Below the pieces are notes generated by a model. It did not search any database. It had not been told where the DNA came from and saw only the letters and a list, made by a program, of their open reading frames with translations. From NCBI RefSeq assembly GCF_000741785.1, contig NZ_JGZP01000006.1, positions 23,987 to 87,986 of the forward strand: a stretch of DNA of 64,000 nt. The letters run 5' to 3'. The DNA is from Bifidobacterium stellenboschense. Its GTDB lineage: Bacteria; Actinomycetota; Actinomycetes; Actinomycetales; Bifidobacteriaceae. Position 1 is the stretch's first letter; each line of letters starts with the position of its first letter. The position numbers and the translations under genes were made by a program. Positions 53,627 through 63,686 of this stretch are shown here, in pieces.

Positions 53627-55219
53627 ATGGCCGAGATCTACCAGCCGGTCGAGGAGTTCACCGCACCGGCGCCGCTACGCGACGTCGACGACGTGATCGA
53701 CCGCTACGCCGGCATCTTCAACCGCAACGACGAGGAGCTGTACGTCCAGGACATCCCCAATGAGAAGTCCACCGACTGGATGCGCCGTGAAGTCCCGTTC
53801 TTCGAATGCGCCGACGCGGTCATCGAACGCGTCTACTGGTTCCGCTGGTGGACGTTCCGCAAGCACATCGCATCCACGCCGGAAGGCCGCATCATCACCG
53901 AATTCCTGCCCGATGTCTACTGGGCCGGCGCATACAACTCCATCAACTGCGCGAACGGGCATCACGTCGCCGAAGCGCGTTGGCTGAGGAACGGCGACGA
54001 CCTGATCCGCAGCTATGTGGACTTCTGGTTCAAAGGTTCCGGCGACGAGCTGTCCTATTCGTCCTGGATCGTCGACGCGGTGCGCCGCTACGCCGAGACC
54101 CGCGCGGACCGGGACTTCGCCGTATCCCTGCTCGATGATTTCGTGCGGTTCTACGAAACCGTCGAGGAACGCAACATGACGCGCTACGGCCTGTTCTGGT
54201 CGTACGACGACCGCGACGCGATGGAGGACTCCATCTCCGGCTCCGGCCTGCGTCCCACGCTCAACAGCTACATGGCCGCCAACGCACGATCCATCGCCGC
54301 GATCGCCCGGTGGGCGGGTCGGAACGACCTCGCCGACCGGTTCGACGCGAAGGCGTCCGCCCTGACGGGGCTCATCCGCGAGGAGCTGTGGGATCCGGAA
54401 GGCGAGTTCTTCAAGGTCCTGCCGCTGGATGACAAGGACGGCGTCATCGCCGCCATGGATTTCGCCGACGTGGATCCTTCGCGCAACGTGCGCGAGGAAA
54501 TCGGATACATCCCGTGGGCGTTCGGACTGGCGGACGAACGGCATGAAGGCGCGTGGCGTTTCCTCGCCGACCCCGATCATTTCGCAGGCGCCGTGGGCAT
54601 CCGCACCGCCGAGGCGTGCCACCCGCGCTACATGAACCGCGATTCGGCCCATGAATGCCAGTGGAACGGTCCCTGCTGGCCCTATGCCACCACGCAGACC
54701 CTCGACGCGATGATCGCCGAAATCCGTTCCGGCCGCGGCGGCTTGGACGCCGGTGATTTCATGCGCGAACTGCGCCGGTACGCCGGCATCCATCACCGTC
54801 AGACGGCGGACGGCGAGATGGTCGACTGGATCGACGAGGACCTCGACGCCGACACCGGCGCCTGGATCTCCCGCGACCAGCTCGAGGCGTGGAACTGGAG
54901 AAAAGACAAGGGGGGATACGAGCGTGGCAAGGACTACAACCACTCCACGTTCGCGGATCTCGTCATCTCCGGGTTCGCCGGCGTGGACGTCCATGGCGAC
55001 GCGGACGGCCGCACCTCGCTCACCGTGGCCCCGCTCGCTGTCGGCCACGGGATGCCGTACTGGCGGCTGTTGGGACTGCCGGCGGGCGGCTCCACCGTCG
55101 ATCTCTACTACGACCTTCTCGGCGATCGGTACGGGCACGGTCCCGGACTCACCGTCATCGTGGGCGGAATCCCCCATCGCGACGAATCCGCGCGGCCCCG
55201 CATCGACGTCGCTTGGTGA
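53627..55219 (+). CDS. Cytoplasmic (alpha/alpha)6-barrel glycoside hydrolase (GH63/MGH1-like)
   Basis: A 530-residue enzyme with no signal peptide. It belongs to the (alpha/alpha)6 glycosidases related to GH63, GH37 and mannosylglycerate hydrolase. Landmarks are WAGAYNSINCANGHHVAEARWL near residue 100, LFWSYDDRDAMEDSISG near 185, RPTLNSYMAANARSIAAIA, and ECQWNGPCWPYATTQT near 345, the clan signature. The catalytic acids are probably Asp near 190 and a Glu or Asp in the C-terminal half, but I cannot fix them. Co-transcribed with the MFS gene, it would act on an imported glycoside. Confidence 0.85.
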   Translation: MAEIYQPVEEFTAPAPLRDVDDVIDRYAGIFNRNDEELYVQDIPNEKSTDWMRREVPFFECADAVIERVYWFRWWTFRKHIASTPEGRIITEFLPDVYWAGAYNSINCANGHHVAEARWLRNGDDLIRSYVDFWFKGSGDELSYSSWIVDAVRRYAETRADRDFAVSLLDDFVRFYETVEERNMTRYGLFWSYDDRDAMEDSISGSGLRPTLNSYMAANARSIAAIARWAGRNDLADRFDAKASALTGLIREELWDPEGEFFKVLPLDDKDGVIAAMDFADVDPSRNVREEIGYIPWAFGLADERHEGAWRFLADPDHFAGAVGIRTAEACHPRYMNRDSAHECQWNGPCWPYATTQTLDAMIAEIRSGRGGLDAGDFMRELRRYAGIHHRQTADGEMVDWIDEDLDADTGAWISRDQLEAWNWRKDKGGYERGKDYNHSTFADLVISGFAGVDVHGDADGRTSLTVAPLAVGHGMPYWRLLGLPAGGSTVDLYYDLLGDRYGHGPGLTVIVGGIPHRDESARPRIDVAW

Positions 55220-55455
55220 GCCGTCGCGGCCATGGCGCCGCCCCGCACGTAGGGGGAGCCGATGCCGCGGATGCGTCTTTCCCCGTGCACCGCGCCGAGA
55301 CCGGCCGTGGTCCCACGTCGATCCGCGGGGAAAGTTAACGCACGGTTCACCTGACGGCCAACCAGGGGTTCACGGGGGCACACCCGCGCGGTCTATCGTC
55401 ATCCTCGACGTAACGAGATGATGGTGGAACTGGAACAGCCGCAGGAGATGGGACC

Positions 55456-56325
55456 GTGCAGACTTCGGTGGGAATTCGCGAGCGCATCGACCATGTGTAT
55501 CCGTCGTTGAGACCGGCCGAGCGAGCCGTCGCCCGATACATCCGCGACCATATCGAGGAGGCGGCGGGCTTGACCGTCGGACAGCTCGCCGAGGCGACGC
55601 ACGTCAGCCAGCCGACCGTCATCCGCTTCTCCCGCAAGCTCGGCTTCGGCGGCTACCGCGAGCTGCGCTACGTGCTGCGGCACCCGGAGGCGGAACGTCA
55701 GGTGACGTTCGATCCGTTGGAGGGATTCGACCTCAATCCGTGGGACGATCCGGAAAGCGTGCCCGCCAAGGCGGCCGCCGGCGCCACGTCGCTCATCGAC
55801 GAGCTGCGCCGCTCGCTCGACGTGAAGGCGTTCCGCAAGGCGACGACGCTGCTCGCCGGCGCGGACGCCATCGACATCTACGGTGTGGAGAACTCGCTCG
55901 TGCCCGCCACCGACCTGTTCACCAAACTCATGTATCTGGGATTGGACTGCCGTCTCAACACGGACGCCTACCTCCAGCAGATTGGTGCCGGGCATCTCAC
56001 CGGCGACGACGTGGCGATCGCGTTCTCCCATTCCGGATCGTCGGCGGACACGGTGAAGGCGCTGCGTCTCGCCAAGACGGCGGGCGCACGCACCATCGCC
56101 GTGACCAACCATGTCGGCTCGCCGCTCGCCGGCCTGGCCGACGTGACGCTGGTCACCGGCTCCGGCTCGCACACGATCTACGGCAACGCGATCTTCTCTC
56201 GCGTCGCGAACGTGGCGATCGTCGACATGCTCTACATGGGCGTGATCCTGTCCGACTACGGCCGGTTCTCCACCGCGCTCGACCAGTCGGGCAGGATGAT
56301 CGCGGACCGGGAGTACCGGGGCTGA
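55456..56325 (+). CDS. RpiR-family transcriptional regulator (HTH + SIS)
   Basis: A 289-residue regulator. The N-terminal HTH (SLRPAERAVARYIRDHIEEAAGLTVGQLAEA ... QPTVIRFSRKLGFGGYRELR) covers residues 12-75. The SIS sugar-phosphate-binding domain covers about 110-260, with IYGVENSLVPA and AFSHSGSSADTVKAL, the usual Ser/Thr loop. GTG 55456 follows AGGAG. It lies ~235 bases after the glycosidase and may sense a sugar phosphate from that locus, but no target site was identified. Confidence 0.93.
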   Translation: MQTSVGIRERIDHVYPSLRPAERAVARYIRDHIEEAAGLTVGQLAEATHVSQPTVIRFSRKLGFGGYRELRYVLRHPEAERQVTFDPLEGFDLNPWDDPESVPAKAAAGATSLIDELRRSLDVKAFRKATTLLAGADAIDIYGVENSLVPATDLFTKLMYLGLDCRLNTDAYLQQIGAGHLTGDDVAIAFSHSGSSADTVKALRLAKTAGARTIAVTNHVGSPLAGLADVTLVTGSGSHTIYGNAIFSRVANVAIVDMLYMGVILSDYGRFSTALDQSGRMIADREYRG

Positions 56326-56348
56326 GCCCCGGTACTCAGCCCCAAGAC

Positions 56349-57326
<978 letters not shown>

Positions 57327-57438
57327 TGTTGCTGTTTGTTCCTTACTCCCGGCGTCGTACCGGGTCGTCGTGTCTGCCCATGGTGGGGCCGATGGTTCGC
57401 GGCGGGGCGACGACCCCGCTGTTATCGCTCACAACCCA

Positions 57439-57463
57439 TTGAAGCACTTCAAGTGCGCTTCAA
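57439..57463. promoter_or_regulatory. Inverted-repeat operator candidate between the AKR6-like gene and oleate hydratase
   Basis: TTGAAGC (57439-57445) and GCTTCAA (57457-57463) flank CACTTCAAGTG-like sequence, which also contains the half-site CTTCAA, so two overlapping dyads are present. It lies 113 bases upstream of the minus-strand gene start and 225 bases upstream of oleate hydratase. The rest of this 361-base spacer holds no gene. Confidence 0.5.
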
Positions 57464-57649
57464 CGCAAGCGCCGCATGCCGGACATGTCGCGGCGGCCGG
57501 ACGCGTCGCGACGGCCGCACGCGTCGCCGTCGCACGCGGGGCGGACGTCGTCGCGCCGTTCCGCCGGTCGTTGCCGTATTTGCGCGAAACGCAGGTGTAC
57601 TGTCTATGGCAGGGGAGAGGGAAGTGCGGCAAGATGACCGATAGGCAGA

Positions 57650-57666
57650 GTTGACAGTCTGTCAAC
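57650..57666 (+). promoter_or_regulatory. Perfect palindrome upstream of oleate hydratase
   Basis: GTTGACAG (57650-57657) and CTGTCAAC (57659-57666) around one base. It lies 21 bases before the start codon and just ahead of the AAGGAGGCGG ribosome-binding site, so a bound protein would sit at or just after the transcription start. The size is typical of TetR sites, but no TetR gene is adjacent. Confidence 0.65.
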
Positions 57667-57687
57667 ATATCCTCAAGGAGGCGGCAT

Positions 57688-59565
57688 ATGTATTATTCCA
57701 ACGGCAACTACGAGGCGTTCGCGCGGCCGAAGAAGCCCGAAGGCGTCGACGGCAAGCACGCGTACATCATCGGCACCGGGCTCGCGGCCCTGTCCGCCGC
57801 ATGTTATCTCGTGCGCGACGCGCAGATGCCCGGCGCGAACATCCACATCATCGAGAAGGACGACGTGCCCGGCGGCGCCTGCGACGGCGCCGAGATCCCC
57901 GGACTCGGCTACGTGATGCGCGGCGGGCGCGAGATGGACAACCACTTCGAGGTGATGTGGGACCTGTTCCGCTCCATCCCCTCCATCGAGAACCCCGACG
58001 TCTCCGTACTCGACGAATACTACTGGCTCAACAAGGAGGACCCGAACTACTCGCTGTGCCGCGCCACCAAGGAACTCGGCAAGGACGCCGGCACCAAGGG
58101 CCGGTTCGGACTGTCCGACAAGGCCGCGCAGGAGATCATGAGGCTCTTCTTCACCCCCGACGAGGAGCTCTACGACAAGCCGATCACCGACTTCTTCGAC
58201 GACGAGGTGCTCGACTCCAACTTCTGGATGTACTGGCGCACCATGTTCGCGTTCGAGAACTGGCATTCCGCGCTGGAGATGAAGCTGTACATCAAGCGCT
58301 ACATCCACCACATCGGCGGCCTGCCGGACTTCAGCGCCCTGCGATTCACCCGCTACAACCAGTACGAGTCGATGATCCTGCCGATGGTCAGGTACCTCGA
58401 ATCGCACGGCGTCGAATTCCGCTACGGCACCAAGGTCGAGAACGTCGAATTCGCGATCGGCGGCGGCGACGGGCCGAAGCGCGAACGCACCGGCGTCGGC
58501 CAGGACACGATCCTGAAGATCCAGGCGACCTCCGGCGTGTTCAAGCGCAACCCGTACGGCAGCGGCACGAAGAAGATCGCCGTGCGCCTCGACCTCGACC
58601 ACGAAGGCGACAAATCCTCCATCGACCTGACCGAGAACGACTACGTGTTCATCACCAACGGCGGTTGCGTCGAGAACTCCACCATGGGCTCGCAGCACGC
58701 GCCCGCGCCGTGGAACCCGGACCTGAAGCCGGGCGGCGGCTGGGACATGTGGCGCCGCATCGCCGCGCAGGACCCGAGCTTCGGCCACCCCGACAAGTTC
58801 TGCTCCGACCCGCAGGCCACCAAGTGGATGAGCGCCACCGTCACCACGCTCGACGGCGAGATCCCGCCCTACATCCAGCGCATCTGCAAGCGCGACCCGT
58901 TCTCGGGCCACGTCGTGACCGGCGGCATCGTCACCGTCACCGACTCCAGCTGGCTGTTGAGCTGGACCCTCAACCGCCAGCAGCAGTTCCGCGACCAGAG
59001 CAAGGACCAGCTGTGCGTCTGGGTGTACGGCCTGTTCCCCGACAGACCCGGCGACTACGTGAAGAAGCCGATGACCGAATGTACCGGCGAGGAGATCTGC
59101 GCCGAATGGCTCTACCACATGGGGGTGCCGACGGAGAAGATCGAGGCGCTCGCCGCGAAGCACGCCAACACGGTGCCGGTCATGATGCCGTACATCACCG
59201 CGTTCTTCATGCCGCGCGCCGCCGGCGACCGTCCGGACGTCGTACCGGACGGCGCCGTCAACTTCGCGTTCCTCGGCCAGTTCGCCGAGACGCCGCGCGA
59301 CACGATCTTCACCACCGAATACTCGATGCGCACCGGCATGGAGGCCGTCTACACGCTGCTCGACGTGGACCGCGGCGTGCCCGAGGTGTGGGGCAGCGTC
59401 TACGACGTGAGGAACCTCCTCAACGCCACGGTGAAGCTGCGCGACGGTGCGCCCGTCACGGACATGAAGCTCAACTTCGTGGAACGCGCCGTGCTCGGCA
59501 AGGTGCTGAAGAAGCTCGACGGCACCGACATCGCCACACTGCTCAGGGAGTACCACGTGATCTGA
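57688..59565 (+). CDS. ohyA: Oleate hydratase (myosin-cross-reactive antigen family)
   Basis: Adds water across the cis-9 double bond of oleic acid, giving 10-hydroxystearate; a known fatty-acid detoxification step in gut bacteria including bifidobacteria. The 625-residue FAD protein has the nucleotide-binding GTGLAALSAACYLVRD near residue 31, EKDDVPGGACDGAE near 57, and the family motif MRGGREMDNHFE near 85 with the catalytic Glu. WSLLSWTLNRQQQF-like and FTTEYSMRTGMEAVY near the C-terminus are also typical. A perfect palindrome lies in its leader. Confidence 0.96.
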   Translation: MYYSNGNYEAFARPKKPEGVDGKHAYIIGTGLAALSAACYLVRDAQMPGANIHIIEKDDVPGGACDGAEIPGLGYVMRGGREMDNHFEVMWDLFRSIPSIENPDVSVLDEYYWLNKEDPNYSLCRATKELGKDAGTKGRFGLSDKAAQEIMRLFFTPDEELYDKPITDFFDDEVLDSNFWMYWRTMFAFENWHSALEMKLYIKRYIHHIGGLPDFSALRFTRYNQYESMILPMVRYLESHGVEFRYGTKVENVEFAIGGGDGPKRERTGVGQDTILKIQATSGVFKRNPYGSGTKKIAVRLDLDHEGDKSSIDLTENDYVFITNGGCVENSTMGSQHAPAPWNPDLKPGGGWDMWRRIAAQDPSFGHPDKFCSDPQATKWMSATVTTLDGEIPPYIQRICKRDPFSGHVVTGGIVTVTDSSWLLSWTLNRQQQFRDQSKDQLCVWVYGLFPDRPGDYVKKPMTECTGEEICAEWLYHMGVPTEKIEALAAKHANTVPVMMPYITAFFMPRAAGDRPDVVPDGAVNFAFLGQFAETPRDTIFTTEYSMRTGMEAVYTLLDVDRGVPEVWGSVYDVRNLLNATVKLRDGAPVTDMKLNFVERAVLGKVLKKLDGTDIATLLREYHVI

Positions 59566-59663
59566 CCGGCATGGCCCGTTGTTTCCCCAACATTCACCCG
59601 CGCGTTCACCCGCGTCCGTCCGGGCGCGGCATGGCCGGACGATGATGGAGGACGAGAGGGGAA

Positions 59664-59711
59664 GGGGCGGTGCCGTCCGCGCCGGATCGACTGACGCACG
59701 GCACCGTCCCC
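59664..59711 (+). terminator. Terminator hairpin after oleate hydratase
   Basis: GGGGCGGTGCCGT (59664-59676) pairs with ACGGCACCGTCCC (59698-59710) with one G-T pair. The loop is long (21 bases). It sits just before the ribosome-binding site of the next gene, so it could also affect that gene. Confidence 0.6.
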
Positions 59712-59733
59712 TGCCTCCCGTGAGGAGGAAACA

Positions 59734-61292
59734 ATGACACAGAAGAACACGCGTCATACCGGCGCGTTCACGCGTCCGTTGATCGCCGCGCTGCTCACCA
59801 TCGGCATGATCGTCCCGTCCGCGGGCCTCGCCATGACCGCCAATGCGGCGGAAGGCGCGGCGCCGTCCACCGCGACGGCGTCCGCCGCGCAGACGACGGC
59901 GCAGAACGGTGCCGCGCAGGCCGCTCCGGCACAGGCGCAGAACACGTCCAAGCCGCAGAACACGCCGACGGCGGCTCCGGCCGCGCCGACGACGGCTCCG
60001 AAGGCGACGGCTCCGGCCGCGCAGGCCGTGAAGGCCGCCGCTCCGGCACCGGCGCAGGCCTCTCCGGCCGCGACGCAGGCTCCCGCCGCGGCGCAACCGA
60101 CGGCCGCGGCTCCGGCGCAGGCCGCGGGTGAGGGACAGACCGTGTACTACCACTTCTACGACGATCCGGATTCCGAGGCGTCGGATCAGGCAATCACCTG
60201 CACGACGGGCAAGACCATCGCGCAATGCCCTGGATTCCCGTACCTCGACCTTGACAATCCGGGGTACACGTTCGCCGGCTGGTACGACAACAAGGATCTG
60301 ACCGGCAACCCCATCGATCCGAACACCACGATCGTGGATAAGGCTGAGCCGCGTTCTACGCCAAGTGGGTCAAGACCGAGACTCCGAAGCCCAAGACGTT
60401 CACGCTCACCTTCGAGACCAACGGCGGCAGCGCCATCGCCGCGCAGCAGATCCAGGAAGGCGGCACCTACTATCCGGACGAGCCCACGCGCGACGGCTAC
60501 ACGTTCACCGGCTGGTTCGCCGACAAGGACCTCACCCAGCGTTTCGACCTGATCAACTTCAAGATCGAACAGGACACCACCGTATACGCCGGTTGGAAGA
60601 AGAACGAGCCGGAACCCGCCACCACGTACTACCACTTCTACTCCGATCCGGATTCCGAAGCGTCCGACCAGTCCGTGCTGTGCACCATCGGCAAGCCCAT
60701 CGCCGACTGCTACGACTTCGCCGACCTGCAAGGCGAGAACGACGGCTACGTGTTCGCCGGCTGGTATGACAACAAGAAACTGACCGGCAACCCGATCGAT
60801 CCGAACACCACAATCGTGGATAAGGGCTGGGCCGCGTTCTACGCCAAGTGGGTCAAGGCCGACGAGACGTTCACGCTCACCTTCGAGACCAACGGCGGCA
60901 GCGCCATCGACCCGCAGCAGGTCAAGGCCGGCGAAAGCTACACGGGCGACGCCGCCACCACGCGCGACGGCTACACGTTCACCGGCTGGTACGCCGACAA
61001 GGACCTCGCCACGACCGTCGACCTCAAGGAGCTGAAGCTCTTCGCCGACACCACCGTGTACGCCGGCTGGAAGAAGAACGAGACCAAGCCGCAGCCCGGT
61101 TCGAACCAGAAGCCCGCCGCCAAGCCCGCAGCCCAGAAGCCGGCTGCGAAGAAGGCCGAGCCCAGGAAGACCGCCGCGAAGAAGACCGCGAAGAACCTGT
61201 CCAAGACCGGCTCCTCCGTCTCCGCCATCGCGATCGCCGCTCTGGCGCTCGCCGGAGTCGGCATCGTGCTCAACCGCAAGCGCGCCGAGTGA
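59734..61292 (+). pseudogene. Sortase-anchored surface protein with InlB/Flg_new-type repeats, frameshifted
   Basis: The N-terminal frame (59734 to ~60345) encodes a signal peptide (LIAALLTIGMIVPSAGLAMTANA), a ~95-residue Ala/Pro/Thr-rich stalk and a first repeat (YYHFYDDPDSEASDQ ... FAGWYDNKDLTGNPIDPN). Between about 60342 and 60350 one base is missing relative to the paralogous repeat at 60821-60835. The original frame then continues as nonsense to 60552, while the next frame carries on the protein: FTLTFETNGGSAI, RDGYTFTGWFADKDL, a second YYHFY repeat, and an end of LSKTGSS, helix and RKRAE, a sortase motif. Intact length would be about 519 residues. Mutation, sequencing error and programmed shift are not separable by eye. 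Confidence 0.85.
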
Positions 61293-61380
61293 CGGTCCGA
61301 TGAACGGCATCCGGTAATCGGTCGCGGCGAGGCCGTGGCGTCTCCGTCGTGATTGAGGCTGGAAAGCCCTCATCGACGAC

Positions 61381-61417
61381 GAATGGGGCCCGCTCCTTCA
61401 CGGAGCGGGCCCCATTC
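61381..61417. terminator. Bidirectional terminator between the surface protein and an aldo/keto reductase
   Basis: GAATGGGGCCCGCTCC (61381-61396) pairs perfectly with 61402-61417 around TTCAC. It serves both convergent genes. Confidence 0.9.
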
Positions 61418-61484
61418 GATTTCCGGAGCCGGTGTGGCCCGGCGTCGTCGGCGTCGTCGGTGCGGTCGGTCGGGGCGTGACGGC

Positions 61485-62423
61485 TCAGATGTTGCCGCGC
61501 ACGTGCTGGTCGGCCCACGACTGGGAGTGAGCGAACGTGGCCGGATCGGCGCTCACGTTCGCGTGCGGGTCGTCGAGCGCGTCGATGGCGGCGATTTCGG
61601 CGGCGGTCAGGTCGAAACCGGCGCTCGCAAGGTTCTCGCGCATACGCTCCACATGCTTCGACTTCGGAATGACGATGCGTCCCTCCTGCGTATGCCAGCG
61701 CAGCACCACCTGTCCGGGCGTCGCGCCGTGCGCCTCCGCCGCCTTCGCGACCGGTTCGGATGCGATGTCCTTGCCGTGGCCGAGCGGACTGTACGCCTCG
61801 ACCGCGATGCCGTGCGCCTTGCAGAACGCGCGCACGCCCGGCTGGTTGAACCTCGGATGCACCTCGATCTGGTTCACGGCCGGCGCCTCGCCGGAATCCT
61901 CGATGATCGCGCGCAGATGCTCGGGCAGGAAGTTGCTCACGCCCGGCACGCGGATCGCGCCCTCGTCGCGCAGCTTCAGCAGGGCGCGCCATGTCTCGCG
62001 GTAGAAGCCGGCGGCGGGGAACGGCCAGTGGATGAGATACATGTCGATGACGTCGACGCCCAGCTTGCGGCGCGACTCGTCGAACGCGACGCGCGCCGCG
62101 TCATAGCCCTGATCGCAGTTGCGCAGCTTCGTGGTCACCCAGACCTTGCCGGCCATGCCGGTGGCGCGCAATGCGTCGCCGACCTGCTGCTCGTTGTAGT
62201 AGGCGGCGGCGGTATCGATGTGCCGGTAGCCGAGCTCCAACGCCTCCTCGACCGCGCGCTGCGTGTCCTCGGGCGGGATCTGGAACGTGCCGAACCCGAT
62301 CTGCGGGATGCGTGTGCCGGCCTTGTCGTGCAACGTCAGTTCCGGCGATGCCGTCGGCATCGTGCTTGGTGTCGTCGTTGATGATGTCTCCGGTGAAGTG
62401 GTTGTCTGCTGACCGCTCATCAT
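61485..62423 (-). CDS. Aldo/keto reductase (2,5-diketo-D-gluconate reductase type)
   Basis: A 312-residue reductase of the same group as the one at 2974-3843. Catalytic residues: Asp and Tyr in HIDTAAAYYNEQQVG, Lys in VTTKLRN, His in YLIHWPFP. The cofactor loop is IVIPKSKHVERMREN. The first ~25 residues are Thr/Ser/Pro-rich and vary with start choice: ATG 62423 or 62420 lies after GGGGG, while ATG 62459 has no ribosome-binding site. It is divergent from the 38-residue ORF at 62711. Confidence 0.91.
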   Translation of the reverse strand: MMSGQQTTTSPETSSTTTPSTMPTASPELTLHDKAGTRIPQIGFGTFQIPPEDTQRAVEEALELGYRHIDTAAAYYNEQQVGDALRATGMAGKVWVTTKLRNCDQGYDAARVAFDESRRKLGVDVIDMYLIHWPFPAAGFYRETWRALLKLRDEGAIRVPGVSNFLPEHLRAIIEDSGEAPAVNQIEVHPRFNQPGVRAFCKAHGIAVEAYSPLGHGKDIASEPVAKAAEAHGATPGQVVLRWHTQEGRIVIPKSKHVERMRENLASAGFDLTAAEIAAIDALDDPHANVSADPATFAHSQSWADQHVRGNI

Positions 62424-62600
62424 GCCCCCATTCGTCGATGATGTGGAATCCGGCTCCATTGTAGGGCGATGAGGTGCATGGAAGCATGGATTCCATGCTT
62501 TGCCTTCGGATTGTCCGAAGGGTGCGCCCGGGGAAGGGATGCCGTGGTTTGGTGCGCCGCCCCGTATGCGACACGCCGAGGAAACGGCGGTATGACAGCG

Positions 62601-62654
62601 TTCTGAAACCGGTTTCAGAATACGTTTGCAAAGCACGAAGGCAGCGTCTATCAT
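62601..62654 (+). promoter_or_regulatory. Perfect 20-bp palindrome and promoter upstream of the 38-residue ORF
   Basis: TTCTGAAACC at 62601-62610 is followed directly by its reverse complement at 62611-62620. Its TGAAACCGGTTTCA core is of the LacI/GalR type. Six bases on is TTGCAA (62626-62631) and, after 17 bases, TATCAT (62649-62654), a good sigma-70-type promoter. The ORF starts 57 bases downstream. Confidence 0.75.
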
Positions 62655-62710
62655 GTGAGATGTCAGCCGGAATACGAGGCTGATGGAAATGATTAGGAAA
62701 GGTGGACATC

Positions 62711-62827
62711 ATGGCCAACAAGAACATCTTTGGTGACTTCATCAACTACTGCGCGGACAACATGTTCCCGGAGAGCATCGCCCGCGAGAAGATGGCCGAG
62801 GTCGCTCGTCGCAACGGCAACCGCTGA
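62711..62827 (+). CDS. Small protein of 38 residues, unknown function
   Basis: ATG 62711 is preceded by GAAAGGTGGACATC, a good ribosome-binding site, and by a promoter and operator at 62601-62654. The product is short: MANKNIFGDFINYC, then DNMFPESIAREKMAEV and ARRNGNR. It looks like an amphipathic helix with one Cys and a basic end, and has no export signal. Codon use is like the neighbours. I know no family for it. It is not explained by any other reading frame, and the regulatory signals favour a real gene. Confidence 0.65.
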   Translation: MANKNIFGDFINYCADNMFPESIAREKMAEVARRNGNR

Positions 62828-63052
62828 ATCGCATACTGATTCGACAGCATCCAAGTAACGGTTCGACTGTTCGATGCCGGAAGGTTGAGGCATCGGCAGA
62901 GTGCCGCGAGTTCCATAGCTGATACAGATACGGACAACGGCGTCCGCCCCAATTCTTTTGTGATTCCCGTCCGCGTTCCGCGAGACGGGTTTTGTCATAT
63001 TCGGAGCGATTGTCCTCCCGTTGGCTGGTTGGTTTGTCGTGGCTGCGTTGTT

Positions 63053-63163
63053 CCTCCTGCTGGCGGGAGGTGGCGCGCGGAGCGCGTCGGAGGGTGGTTC
63101 GGCGCTGGTGGGTGACGGTGGTCCACCCCCACCCGCTTCGCGGGAGCCCCCGCCGGCGGGGGC
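63053..63163. repeat. Structured dispersed repeat, locus C (two arms, tails facing inward)
   Basis: Arm C1 (63053-63098) has the 18-bp palindrome with one change, a GCGCGC-gga-GCGCGT second hairpin and the GAGGGTGGT tail. Arm C2 (63123-63163, inverted) has a perfect GCCCCCGCCGGCGGGGGC palindrome and CCCGC-gaa-GCGGG. Same orientation as locus A. Confidence 0.85.
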
Positions 63164-63258
63164 GTGTTGGGTGCCGGCTGATGTGTCCGGGGTATGGACT
63201 GGGTGTGCGGGTCTGCCCGTCGCGGGCTTATTCTGTGGATGGCATGTCGGTGTGGCTG

Positions 63259-63304
63259 CCTCCCGCTGGCGGGAGGTGGCGCGCGGAGCGCGTCGGAGGG
63301 TGGT
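63259..63304 (+). repeat. Structured dispersed repeat, locus D (single 46-bp arm)
   Basis: CCTCCCGCTGGCGGGAGG, then the GCGCGC-gga-GCGCGT hairpin and GGAGGGTGGT, almost identical to arm C1. It has no inverted partner. It lies ~80 bases upstream of the probable rRNA promoter. Confidence 0.85.
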
Positions 63305-63387
63305 TCCGGCGTGGTTTCGTGTGTGTTGCGACACGCCGTGGGAACGCCGTCGTTGCAACGATTCCGGCGTTGTTTTGTCATGCCGGT

Positions 63388-63550
63388 TTGCGTTGTGGTG
63401 GGGGTTGGTGTAGGTTATCCATCTGTTGCCGCTCGGCGCGGCGGGTTGTCTGCCTTGTTCTGGTTGGTTTCCCGTGGTGTTGGCGTGGTGGTGGTTTGAG
63501 AACTCAAGAGTGTGTTGTACTACTTACTTCTTTATAGTCAATGATTGCCA
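63388..63550 (+). promoter_or_regulatory. rRNA operon promoter and leader
   Basis: TTGCGT (63388-63393), 17 bases, TAGGTT (63411-63416) is a likely promoter. About 90 bases on, TTTGAGAACTCAAGAGTGTG (63497-63516) is the actinobacterial rRNA leader motif that precedes the antitermination region. The 62828-63052 stretch contains no gene or other signal that I could support. Confidence 0.55.
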
Positions 63551-63686
63551 GTCCGATGCCCGCTTCGGTTTTCCGGAGTACCCGAGGGGGTTTGATGGGT
63601 GTCGGGGTTTTTGTGCGAACCTCTTTCCTTATTAGAGGTTCCGTCAATTGTTTTTAATGAGGGTCATTTATGGTTCTCTTTGCAAG

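Noticed and set aside
60365..60769. Separate gene inside the surface-protein repeat region
   Set aside because: It is a third, Arg/His-rich frame of the repeat-encoding DNA and is explained by the frameshifted surface protein.
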